Assembly (NCBI RefSeq): GCF_000304355.2
Contig: NC_018227.2
Location: 62,001 to 126,000, forward strand
Direction: 5' to 3'
DNA from: Methanoculleus bourgensis MS2
GTDB lineage: Archaea > Halobacteriota > Methanomicrobia > Methanomicrobiales > Methanoculleaceae
Length of the DNA: 64,000 bases
The stretch's first letter is position 1. Every line of letters begins with the position of its first letter. The position numbers were made by a program, and so were the translations under genes. Positions 26,770-34,091 of the stretch are shown piece by piece. The notes under the pieces were generated by a model. That model had not been told where the DNA came from and did no database searches. It saw only the letters and a list, made by a program, of their open reading frames with translations.

Positions 26770-27714
26770 ATGGTACTTGAGGAGACACTCATCATCCGCG
26801 GCCCGATCGATGTCCCGGAGGTCACGCGTGCCTTCAGGGAGGCGGGCATGCCGGCACGCATCACGCAGACTGTTGCCCTGGAGGGTCTGGTTTCTGCAAA
26901 AGGAACGATACGGGACCTTAAGGCGCTGCTGAAGGAGGAGGTTTCCCGGATCGAGGAGGGTGAGGATACCGGGCCTGGGGGGGTGCATGACCCCTTCCTT
27001 GACGTGGTGGAGCGCATCGCTGAAGTTCTCGCCGAATTCATGGAGAGATACCAGCCCGGGGACGTTATCCCCATGGCCGACATCAAGGAGTGGATGGCGC
27101 CGTCTGCCGGGGCCGCTCCGGAAGAGGAACCGGCGGAGGCTGTGTCACCGGATGCCGAGAGTTCCATGCTGTACAGGTTCATGGCGATCACCGCCCTGGA
27201 CGAGAACGGCCTGATCGAGACCGGGGCTGAGGGGGCGGTCGTGCAGGGGCATATGGAGCCCGAGGATGTCGTTCTCACCCTCCCGGGTGGCGTCGTCGAG
27301 GATATCGAGCCCGAGGTCCTTAAGGAGCACGGTATCCTGACGGAGATGACCGTCACCGCGGTGCCTGAGTACCGGCTGGAGTTCGGCCCTGAGGCTGTCC
27401 TCGGGGCGGATCTCGACAAGGTCGACGAACTTGCCGATGACCTGGAGATCGATGAGGATGAGTATATCTCGTTCCGGGAGGGCGTCTCCCTGAAGCAGGT
27501 CGTCACCGCGAGAACCATAGAAGTCCTCGAGGAACGTGGGACGCTGGCGCCGGCAGAGGTTGCGGAGGCGCTCGGGAGCAGTACCGTGGGGGATACCGAG
27601 GACGGCTGGGGGATCGTGCTGGACCTCACCCCTGAGTTTGTGAAAGGGCTCCTCACCGACCTCAGGAAGATCGGCCTGGTGCGCAAGAAGGGTGGAGGGT
27701 TCCGCTCGGTCTAG
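26770..27714 (+). CDS. Conserved protein of unknown function
   Basis: 314 residues from ATG 26770, which has a GGAG motif seven bases upstream. It is acidic with no signal peptide or membrane helix. Residues 120-210 contain alternating glutamates and hydrophobic residues, and the C-terminal 60 residues (LEERGTLAPAEVAEALGSSTV, then PEFVKGLLTDLRKIGL) look like a winged helix. I do not recognise the family. The stop codon TAG is contained in CTAG at 27711-27714, the start of a repeat. Confidence 0.7.
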   Translation: MVLEETLIIRGPIDVPEVTRAFREAGMPARITQTVALEGLVSAKGTIRDLKALLKEEVSRIEEGEDTGPGGVHDPFLDVVERIAEVLAEFMERYQPGDVIPMADIKEWMAPSAGAAPEEEPAEAVSPDAESSMLYRFMAITALDENGLIETGAEGAVVQGHMEPEDVVLTLPGGVVEDIEPEVLKEHGILTEMTVTAVPEYRLEFGPEAVLGADLDKVDELADDLEIDEDEYISFREGVSLKQVVTARTIEVLEERGTLAPAEVAEALGSSTVGDTEDGWGIVLDLTPEFVKGLLTDLRKIGLVRKKGGGFRSV

Positions 27715-27958
27715 CGGGGTGTTTCACCTTATCTTGTGGGTCCTGGTGCAGATCGCCACCTCACGCGAAGCCGCGAAGGGCGCGAAGGAGTATACCGTCC
27801 TGCGACCGAACTTCGCGTCCTCCCACGTGCTTCCGCGTGAGTTGATAGGATGCCACATAAGACCGTCCGTGTTTGGCGGGTGGGGGAATCATGGCTCTGT
27901 CTGTGCCCCGGGCATGGCTTGTGCGGGGAGCAGGCTGTTTTCATGCGTGCAGCCACTA
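27711..27958 (+). repeat. Mosaic CTAG-type element (A and B segments)
   Basis: CTAGCGGGGTGTTTCACCTTATCTTG opens the segment and matches the left end of the B family. The middle contains CGCGAAG words and an A-like hairpin, then a B core from GTTTGGCGGGTGGGGGAATCATGG to the next CTAG at 27956. It appears to be a recombinant of families A and B. Confidence 0.65.
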
Positions 27959-28134
27959 GTGGAGCATTTCATCTAATATTGTCCATGCAATACCATCTCA
28001 CGCGAAGGGCGCGAAGCCGCGAAGTTCGGTTGCTGGGCGGCATAGTCCCCTTCGCGTTCTTCGCGTCTTCGCGTGAGGTGGCGATCGCTCGCCCCGCATC
28101 AGGACCCGCAACATAAGATGAAATAGTCCACTAG
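27956..28134 (+). repeat. CTAG-bounded element, family A, copy
   Basis: A full family A unit of about 178 bp with intact CTAG at both ends; 27956 CTAGTGGAGCATTTCATC and 28131 CTAG. It shares a CTAG with the mosaic element on the left and with the D element on the right. Confidence 0.85.
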
Positions 28135-28440
28135 TGCCAAGTCAATCATTCAACGTCGGATATGGGCGTGCTCGTGCTGCTGGGATGGGCACTCTGGTCT
28201 CACGCAGAAAGCCACGCGGGAGACCGCGAAGTTCGGTATAATCCCCTGCAACGCCCCTTCGCGCCCTTCGCGGCTTCTCGTGAGACGTTGGTACTCTCTA
28301 TTACCCATCACGCGAAGACGCGAAGACGCGAAGAGAGACGGGAGATCTCTACATTGAAGATGACAACAAGGTTCCAAAAATCTCTAAAATAAGATGACAC
28401 GGTGCACTATTGCGACAATTTGTCGTTGACTTGGCACTAG
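28131..28440 (+). repeat. CTAG-bounded element, family D, perfect 15-bp inverted ends
   Basis: Starts CTAGTGCCAAGTCAA at 28131 and ends TTGACTTGGCACTAG at 28440, exact inverted repeats of 15 bases. The inside includes CGCGAAG words and, near the right end, AAGATGACACGGTGCACTATT, which resembles the end of a C element. The right CTAG supplies the stop codon of the truncated nucleotidyltransferase remnant on the minus strand. No coding capacity for a transposase. Confidence 0.88.
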
Positions 28441-28975
28441 ACCCGGATGTCTTCGGCCAGCGCCTGGTGGATGAAGGGGTTCTTCTTCCTGACCAGTTCA
28501 GCGAACTCTTCGTCGGTGTAGCAGATCGGCTCAATCGGGAGGTCGGTGAGATCGAGGATGGTTGCCGCCCGGCTTTGTGGAACCGCTCGCCGAATTCCCC
28601 GACGCCGAGATCGATGTCGCTTGCCTCGTGGAAGTTCCCGCGGGCGAACGAGCCGTAGCGGATGATGGTGCTGACGCGCCGGCGCGACCGGATCTCGCGG
28701 GCGAGGTCCCGGACCTGCCCGATCACCCGGAGAGCGACCGCCTCGCGGCACTGCAGATCGAATCCGCGAGACGAGATGCATTCTCTGGCATCCTCCTGGT
28801 CGTAGTATTCAGACGGCGTCAGGTTCCCGACGATGCTGTCCGGACAGCGGGTCATGATGTACGCGCTGTCGAGCACCTTGGCCTCACTCTTCAGGATCTG
28901 GGTCGAGGGGCTCCCCGCCTTCTGTCGGGAGTAGTTGACGAAATCCGCTGCCGACCGCCTGAACAAGAACGGCAA
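28437..28975 (-). pseudogene. Decayed HEPN-MNT toxin-antitoxin remnant
   Basis: The frame from TTG 28975 begins like the C-terminal third of a HEPN domain (KVLDSAYIMTRCPDSIVGN, then YYDQEDARECI) and passes into an MNT core (IIRYGSFARGNFHEASDIDLGV). At 28568-28580 the reading frame shifts: the end of the MNT protein (AATILDLTDLPIEPICYTDE onward) is in another frame, consistent with loss of one base in a G run. The remnant ends at a TAG created by the family D element. A front part of HEPN is missing. The repaired product would be non-functional as a toxin; the MNT half might still have been recent. Confidence 0.7.
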
Positions 28976-28978
28976 ACG

Positions 28979-29164
28979 TCACAGCGGGATCTCCACGAGT
29001 TCTTCTGTCTCCTGGATCCGCTTGATATCTTCTACAAGACGTCGCTTCTTTTCGTGCTCGATCATCTCCTCTATTAGTTCAGAGAAGGTCATCCCCGGCT
29101 CTCGCATACTGGAGAGGGCAGCCCAGACCTCTTCCTTGACAACGATGCGCTTTGTGGCAATCAT
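28979..29164 (-). CDS. VapB-type antitoxin
   Basis: 61 residues. A short N-terminal strand (KRIVVKEEVWAALSSM) followed by a helix (TFSELIEEMIEHEKKRRLVED) is typical of ribbon-helix-helix-like archaeal antitoxins that pair with PIN-domain toxins. The expected toxin gene downstream is absent; a HEPN fragment begins three bases after its stop instead. So it is an orphan, or its toxin was replaced by recombination. Confidence 0.65.
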   Translation of the reverse strand: MIATKRIVVKEEVWAALSSMREPGMTFSELIEEMIEHEKKRRLVEDIKRIQETEELVEIPL

Positions 29165-29304
29165 GGCATTCTTGGTAGATATTACTGACAGGAAAACATT
29201 GCCGGTGTATCGGGTGCTCTCCGGCAGATTTGTCTCCTGATCACCGGACGCTATCTAAAACGCCTCTCCCGTCCGGCATGTGCAAGGTTCGGCGGAGCAG
29301 AGCA

Positions 29305-29456
29305 TCAACAGATCGAAAGCAGGCCCGGCGAGGTATTCACGAAGACGGAGGTCCTCTTCAGTTCTGTCTTGCCGACTCTCCGTCTGCCGGTGACGACGAG
29401 AAAGGAGGGGGCCCGGGCGTAGGGGTGCTCAGTAGGCCAGAGTTCTCCCTGCCGTA
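29305..29456 (-). pseudogene. Remnant of an archaeal P-loop ATPase (PF01637-like)
   Basis: A short minus-strand frame, 29421-29305, reads YARAPSFLVVTGRRRVGKTE then ends in TGA after 20 further codons. TGRRRVGKTEL is the Walker A of the archaeal ATPase family. About 30 bases upstream YGREN, in another frame, matches the FxGRExEL that precedes it. The two parts are shifted and the rest of the gene is missing. It is a degraded fragment. Confidence 0.6.
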
Positions 29457-29482
29457 GGACATCGCAGTGATTATATCCATAA

Positions 29483-29500
29483 TGATTATTTCTATAATCA
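29483..29500. promoter_or_regulatory. A/T inverted repeat upstream of the ATPase remnant
   Basis: TGATTAT-TTCT-ATAATCA: seven-base perfect arms with a four-base spacer, in an AT-rich island unlike the surroundings. It lies where the promoter of the ATPase remnant should be, and 56 bases before the phosphatidyltransferase-type gene. Probably an operator or old promoter. Confidence 0.4.
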
Positions 29501-29555
29501 TTCCCTCAGCCCCGGGAGAGACACCCTTATCTCCCTGCAGGTGAGATTTCCTGCC

Positions 29556-30194
29556 ATGGATCGGTCGGGGGCTGTCGTGGATCTCTCCCCGGTGATCGAG
29601 GACCGGCTCCGGGCACGGACGAACGGGGCGCTCATGCGGGTGGCAGGCCTCATCGCCAAGACGGGCGTGACCCCGAACACCCTCACCGTGCTCGGATTTC
29701 TCGGGATGGTGGTCGCCGGGATTCTTTGTGCTTCAGGTTCATTCTTCCCCGCCGGGATTGTTGTTGCGGCGTCGTGCGCCTTTGACGCGCTCGACGGGGC
29801 GCTCGCCCGGGCGAGCGGTGCGGTCTCTGTCTTCGGGGCGTTCCTTGACTCGTTCCTGGACCGCTACGCCGAGGCTGCGGTCTACGCCGGGATTCTTATC
29901 TACTACACCGGTGCGGGTCCGGCCTGGGGTGTGGGGGCCACATTTGCCGCCGCGATCGGGTCGCTGATGGTCAGTTATGCCCGGGCCCGGGCCGAGGGGC
30001 TCGGGGTGGCGTGCCGGGCCGGGCTCTTCGCCCGGCCTGAGCGGATCGCGGTCATTATTGTTGGGCTGGTCACGGGTCTCGTCCTCCCGGCGCTCGTGGT
30101 TCTTGCAGTCGCCACGAACGCCACCGCGGCTCGAAGGCTTCTCCATGTCAGAGGGGCTACGCTTCCTGCGTCACGGCCTCCTCGGTCACCGTGA
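29556..30194 (+). CDS. CDP-alcohol phosphatidyltransferase, archaetidylinositol-phosphate synthase-like
   Basis: 212 residues from ATG 29556 (an earlier ATG at 29541 adds five residues). It has about five membrane helices. The signature of the family, DG(x2)AR(x8)G(x3)D(x3)D, is DGALARASGAVSVFGAFLDSFLD (about residues 81-103 of this start). In archaea such enzymes join CDP-archaeol to inositol phosphate or related alcohols for membrane lipids. The reaction is inferred; substrate cannot be told from sequence. The C-terminus (about 20 residues) is arginine- and proline-rich and may be an out-of-frame read-through. Confidence 0.85.
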   Translation: MDRSGAVVDLSPVIEDRLRARTNGALMRVAGLIAKTGVTPNTLTVLGFLGMVVAGILCASGSFFPAGIVVAASCAFDALDGALARASGAVSVFGAFLDSFLDRYAEAAVYAGILIYYTGAGPAWGVGATFAAAIGSLMVSYARARAEGLGVACRAGLFARPERIAVIIVGLVTGLVLPALVVLAVATNATAARRLLHVRGATLPASRPPRSP

Positions 30195-30202
30195 ACTCAT
30201 CT

Positions 30203-30370
30203 ATGTCGCCGGGAATACGGCAATTTATGTTCACCTCCGGGTTCGGCTCGCTCTTCCAGATCGCAAACGCCGTCTGGGCGCTGCCCCTCTTCCTCGCCGG
30301 GATGCAGGTCGTTTTCTCCGGCATCTTCACGAGCATGGTGCTCCTGAACCGGGGAGAGGGGCAGGAATGA
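30203..30370 (+). CDS. Small membrane protein or 3' remnant
   Basis: A 55-residue frame from ATG 30203 reads MSPGIRQFMFTSGFGSLFQI then two hydrophobic stretches (ANAVWALPLFLAGMQVVFSGIF) and ends VLLNRGEGQE. An upstream frame from ATG 30145 (MSEGLRFLRHGLLGHRELIY) runs into it with a one-base shift, so the original gene may have started there and be frameshifted. The terminal region resembles the hydrophobic tail of some glycosyltransferases, but I cannot name a family. Confidence 0.4.
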   Translation: MSPGIRQFMFTSGFGSLFQIANAVWALPLFLAGMQVVFSGIFTSMVLLNRGEGQE

Positions 30371-30512
30371 CTGTTTCTGGGGCTTGCCCCCGGGTACTTA
30401 AAGCCGCTGGTACCATCACCCGGGCGCTCTCCTCGTTGTCCGAGAGCCGCCCCCTCACAAACAAAACCATCATCTGCGGCGGGTTTGAGAGTATGAACAT
30501 CCGGCGCAGAAA

Positions 30513-30926
30513 CTATTGCCGGAGTTCACGTGGAGCCCCGTCCTCAAACGACTGCAGGAATCTTTCGACCTCCTGCCGGAAAAGAGCGAAATCCCCGATG
30601 TGCTCCGTCAATATCGAGAAGGCAAGTGCGTCGTCGATTGCTCCGTAACGGTGGACGACGATATTCCGGAACCCTTTCATCGCTTTCAGGTTCTGCCGCA
30701 TGTCGGGGCCGAATACTCCGTGCTGCACGAGGTTCTCGAGGATATCCTCGTCGGTACCCGGGACGCCGAGGTGAAGGTCTGCATTTACGATGGCGCAGAT
30801 ATCAAAGACGTTCTCGATGGCATACTCTATGCGTTTGTAGATGCCGTCCTTTATGATGCCGAGCCGTCCGAACGACTCGACCGAACTAGGAAGGTGCTCC
30901 CTGACCATATCGACGCTCTCGGCCAT
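30513..30926 (-). CDS. hepT: HepT-type HEPN RNase toxin (1)
   Basis: 137 residues from ATG 30926, with the DUF86 pattern: LGIIKDGIYKRIEYAIENVFDIC and the catalytic R-x4-H of FRNIVVHRYG near residue 100. HepT toxins cut RNA and are silenced by MntA. Frame analysis suggests the real start is upstream: a CTG at 30974 would overlap the mntA stop (CTGA), lies eight bases after AAGGAGG, and would add an N-terminal helix found in other HepT proteins. If so the gene runs 30513-30974 (153 residues). It is in one operon with the MntA gene upstream. Confidence 0.85.
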   Translation of the reverse strand: MAESVDMVREHLPSSVESFGRLGIIKDGIYKRIEYAIENVFDICAIVNADLHLGVPGTDEDILENLVQHGVFGPDMRQNLKAMKGFRNIVVHRYGAIDDALAFSILTEHIGDFALFRQEVERFLQSFEDGAPRELRQ

Positions 30927-30970
30927 CTCCTGGAGTTTGATGCGGATGACCGTGTCCCTGACCTCTTCCT

Positions 30971-31387
30971 TCAGGTCATCGCCTCCTTCCCGATGTAATC
31001 GTACAGTCTATGTTTGAAGTCATCGAACTCCCGGATCGTCCGATACGCGACGTCGTAGAGGAACCGCTCGTCGGTGCAGTAGAGAACCTTTCCGCGGAGG
31101 ACTTCCGTCCGGACGTAGAGCGGCAGGTGAGAAAAGATCTGGATGTCGTAGCGGTCGTCCGCAAGTTCGGAGAGCGCCGCAAATCGGAACCGGGCGGCCT
31201 CCTCACGGTCCCCGTCGTAGTAGACGGCGAGATCGATATCTGACCCCGCTTTCGCCCGCCCTTCGGCGACGGAGCCGTAGAGGATGATGAAGCGGACCTT
31301 CTCGAACCCCTCGACGGTCTTAAGCCGCTCAAGTGCGTGCCGGACGTCCCGCTCCGCTCTTCTCATCCCGAAAACTCCCTTGTCCAT
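30971..31387 (-). CDS. mntA: MntA-type antitoxin nucleotidyltransferase (1)
   Basis: 138 residues from ATG 31387; ATG 31396 is an equal candidate. The core is YGSVAEGRAKAGSDIDLAVY with GS and DxD residues of minimal nucleotidyltransferases, about residue 40-58. A later FSHLPLYVRTEVLRGKVLY segment is family-like. MntA AMPylates HepT on tyrosine and blocks its RNase. Translationally coupled with hepT, which begins at its stop codon. Confidence 0.88.
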   Translation of the reverse strand: MDKGVFGMRRAERDVRHALERLKTVEGFEKVRFIILYGSVAEGRAKAGSDIDLAVYYDGDREEAARFRFAALSELADDRYDIQIFSHLPLYVRTEVLRGKVLYCTDERFLYDVAYRTIREFDDFKHRLYDYIGKEAMT

Positions 31388-31475
31388 AGATGGCATCTGT
31401 CCCCTAATAACGTTTGCATGGGAGAGCATTCAGCCTGCTCTCCCTCGCCGGGGTGGCGAAGAGGATGCGGGCGGC

Positions 31476-31901
31476 CTACGGGTCGATAGACCCCTGTTCA
31501 CAGAGGTATTCCTGTATGGTATTATGGAATGCTTTGAGAACACCGAGGTCCTGGTGCAGAATGGCGTAGACCTGTTCGAGGTCCAGACCCCAGTAAATGT
31601 GAACCAGAACATTGCGAAATCCCGCCAGATCCGAGAGATCGGGGACGAGCGATTCCGGGAGGATCTCCTCTTCACCGAGGATCTCGAATGTTTCACGGTA
31701 ACTCGCAGGCCTCCGGAATCGCTCCTCGGCGATCAGATCGGTTGCAATATCGATTGCAGACTGGATCCCGAGCATCATAGCGTAGAAGACCATATTCCGG
31801 GTATCTCGGTCGGAGAAGAACTGCTCACGCGGAATGCGCTGATACCGTTCCCAGTCTCGCAACGCATCCTGCAGTTCCTGCATGGGGCGGAGTACTCTCA
31901 T
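31476..31901 (-). CDS. hepT: HepT-type HEPN RNase toxin (2)
   Basis: 141 residues. The catalytic motif is FRNVLVHIYWG (Arg then His), preceded by a helical repeat MLGIQSAIDIATDLIAEE. The first 25 residues are tryptophan- and arginine-rich. Its start overlaps the stop of the MNT gene (ATGA, 31898-31901), the usual order antitoxin-toxin. The sequence differs clearly from the first HepT, so the two systems were probably acquired separately. Confidence 0.88.
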   Translation of the reverse strand: MRVLRPMQELQDALRDWERYQRIPREQFFSDRDTRNMVFYAMMLGIQSAIDIATDLIAEERFRRPASYRETFEILGEEEILPESLVPDLSDLAGFRNVLVHIYWGLDLEQVYAILHQDLGVLKAFHNTIQEYLCEQGSIDP

Positions 31902-32317
31902 TGTCCCACCGGCGCAAGAAGCGCCCTGTTCATCCTGTCGTAGAGATACTTGAGGTCGAGATACTTCGCCAGTACATCGGCCTCGAATGCGACCCGCACG
32001 TTCTCGTCCCGGGCAAAAACGACCTGCCCTGTTTTCACCACTTCGTACTGGAACTCTACAGGTGCCGTGTTGAGGACCCGGAGATCCACCTCACATCTTG
32101 GTGTAATGCATCGCTCCAGGTCTGATGCGATCCTCATGGCATACTTAAAGAGTTCATACGGTGTGCGTTCCCCGGCAACGAGTAGCCCTATGTCGATGTC
32201 GTTAAAATCGTTTCGCACAAGGAATGAGCCATAGAGGTAACCCAGCAGGAGGTCCTCGACGCCGGAGAGACACCGGCTGATCTCTTTTACCATGCGTTCT
32301 TTATCAAGTTCGCTCAT
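31898..32317 (-). CDS. mntA: MntA-type antitoxin nucleotidyltransferase (2)
   Basis: 139 residues from ATG 32317, with a GGGAGGAACG ribosome-binding site; the upstream 29 residues of the open frame are unlike the family. Core GYLYGSFLVRNDFNDIDIGLLV holds GS and DxD of the nucleotidyltransferase. First gene of the second MNT/HEPN operon. Confidence 0.88.
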   Translation of the reverse strand: MSELDKERMVKEISRCLSGVEDLLLGYLYGSFLVRNDFNDIDIGLLVAGERTPYELFKYAMRIASDLERCITPRCEVDLRVLNTAPVEFQYEVVKTGQVVFARDENVRVAFEADVLAKYLDLKYLYDRMNRALLAPVGQ

Positions 32318-32627
32318 CGTTCCTCCCAGGCCATCCGGGGACGCAATGGCTGTACCTGATACTAGACTTGCATGGTAGCCGCATAAAAGTAGCGCCAATT
32401 TCAAGGTGCAGGAGGGGTCGGCCCATCCGGAAGTCGTGACCGGCCTTGTTGCCGCATGTGTAGCGTGTGGCCTCGTCGGTAACCCTTCTTCTCATCGTGG
32501 CCTTCGCGTGAATTTGAGATAGCGATGACGGTAACGCCTTAGGATTTTCGTGAACTACCCCGGCCTGAAGGTCGGGGTCTTCCCGCTCACGCCGCCGGCG
32601 AGCTCCGCAGAGATAAAAGAGATGGAT
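32318..32627. other. Intergenic region with an IS200/IS605-type hairpin
   Basis: About 300 bases between the MNT gene and tfrB. The section at 32558-32590 reads GAACTACCCCGGCCTGAAGG then TCGGGGTCTTCC, a hairpin closely like the right ends of IS200/IS605-family elements in archaea (stem CCCCGGCCT / AGGTCGGGG). No transposase is present, so it would be a solo end. Confidence 0.5.
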
Positions 32628-34091
32628 TTACGCGGAGTCCTTCTGCTCCGCATCCTTCTTCCGGTAGCCCTCGAGGAGGACCGTCACCAGGTTCTTCACG
32701 GGCACATCCGTGCAGTCTGCGATATGGAACTCGCAGAACGGGCAGACCGTCACCACCACGTCAGCGCCGGTCGCCTTCACGGCCGCATCACGCTTCGCCC
32801 CGAGCGCCTTTGCCTCCTCAGGCACCCCCGACCTGACACCGCCGCCGGCCCCGCAGCACTGCGAGGGCATCTCCACGAACTCCCCAACAGCCTCGCGGAG
32901 AAGCGCCCGAGGCTCCTCGCTGATCCCCTGACCCCTGAGGAGGTGGCAGGGGTCGTGGTAGGTCGCCGTGATATCGAGTTTTGCCGGGGGCTCGATCCCG
33001 TACTCGGTGAGGACCTCGGTGACATCCTTCACCGCAAACGGCGTCTCGTAATCGTTCTTCAGCGTCGCCCCGCACCCGGCGCAGATCGTCATCACGGTCT
33101 CGATCCCGCGGTCGGCGAAGGCCTTGATATTCTTCTGCTTCAGGTCGGAGACATTCGACGTCTGCCCGGTCCTGATCAGCGGCGAGCCGCAGCAGACCTG
33201 GTCGTGGGGGACGATCACCCGGATACCGTTGCGCTTCATGACCTCCATCGCGTCGAGCGCAGTCTGCGGCACCCGGCCGTTGAACATACACCCGACAAAG
33301 AACCCGACCTCTCCGCGGACGGGACCGTCGGGCTCGATCACCTCCGGCACCTGCTCTAAAAACGTCGGCACTGTCCGCTCGACGCTTCTTCCTGTCTCCT
33401 GCACCAGTTTCGCCACCTCCTGGTGGCGGGGCAGGGTCAGCCCGCGCCGGTTCGCAAGTTCCCTGAGTTTCTCAATAGCCTTCCCAGGGACATCGATCTC
33501 CTTCGGGCAGACCTCCAGGCACCGCTTGCAGGTCGTGCAGTAGAAGAGCCCCTTCTCGATCGCATCGCCGATCCGGTCCCCCGAGTCCCGGGGATCGAGG
33601 GCGAGGCGCATCTCCTGCCTGAGCACCGTCGGCCCGGCGAACTCGGTCACCTGGAGCGCTGGGCAGGCCGATACACAGCAGAGACACTCGATACAGTCCC
33701 GGAGCGGCTTGATCGCCTCGATCTCCTCCTTCGTCGGGAGCCCTGCGTCCGGTGCCGGGCATATCCGGGCGATCTTTGCTATCACCGGCCCCATATCCAC
33801 CGTCAGGTCTTTCAAGACCGGGAGATCCAGCGGCTCGACCGTCATACCGTCGCGGGCCTCCTCCATGCAGGCAAGGACGGGCGTCCCGTCCACCTGGACG
33901 GCGCAGCTCCCGCACTGCCCCGACCCGCAGCAGTAACGGTAGGCGAGCGTCGGGTCGTGGTCGTCGTGGACCGCGTGGAGGGCGTGGAGCACCCGGGCGC
34001 CCTCGTTGACCCGGACCGTATACTCCTCAAAGTGGGGCTCAGCGTCCTCGGCAGGGTCGTAGCGGGAGACCCGGAGCGTGATCTCTCTCAT
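32628..34091 (-). CDS. tfrB: Thiol:fumarate reductase subunit B
   Basis: 487 residues. The N-terminal half is a succinate dehydrogenase/fumarate reductase iron-sulfur subunit: CCGSGQCGSCAVQVDG and LACMEE for the 2Fe-2S cluster, CIECLCCVSACPA and CTTCKRCLEVCP for 4Fe-4S clusters. The C-terminal half has two CCG-domain cysteine motifs (CCGSPL; CCGAGGGVRSG) like HdrB, where heterodisulfide is formed. TfrAB reduces fumarate with CoM-SH and CoB-SH, giving heterodisulfide. The start overlaps the tfrA stop by four bases. Confidence 0.95.
   Translation of the reverse strand: MREITLRVSRYDPAEDAEPHFEEYTVRVNEGARVLHALHAVHDDHDPTLAYRYCCGSGQCGSCAVQVDGTPVLACMEEARDGMTVEPLDLPVLKDLTVDMGPVIAKIARICPAPDAGLPTKEEIEAIKPLRDCIECLCCVSACPALQVTEFAGPTVLRQEMRLALDPRDSGDRIGDAIEKGLFYCTTCKRCLEVCPKEIDVPGKAIEKLRELANRRGLTLPRHQEVAKLVQETGRSVERTVPTFLEQVPEVIEPDGPVRGEVGFFVGCMFNGRVPQTALDAMEVMKRNGIRVIVPHDQVCCGSPLIRTGQTSNVSDLKQKNIKAFADRGIETVMTICAGCGATLKNDYETPFAVKDVTEVLTEYGIEPPAKLDITATYHDPCHLLRGQGISEEPRALLREAVGEFVEMPSQCCGAGGGVRSGVPEEAKALGAKRDAAVKATGADVVVTVCPFCEFHIADCTDVPVKNLVTVLLEGYRKKDAEQKDSA

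Noticed and set aside
27715-28377. Small proteins within the 27.7-28.4 kb repeats
   Set aside because: All derive from repeated noncoding elements; no conserved frame among copies.
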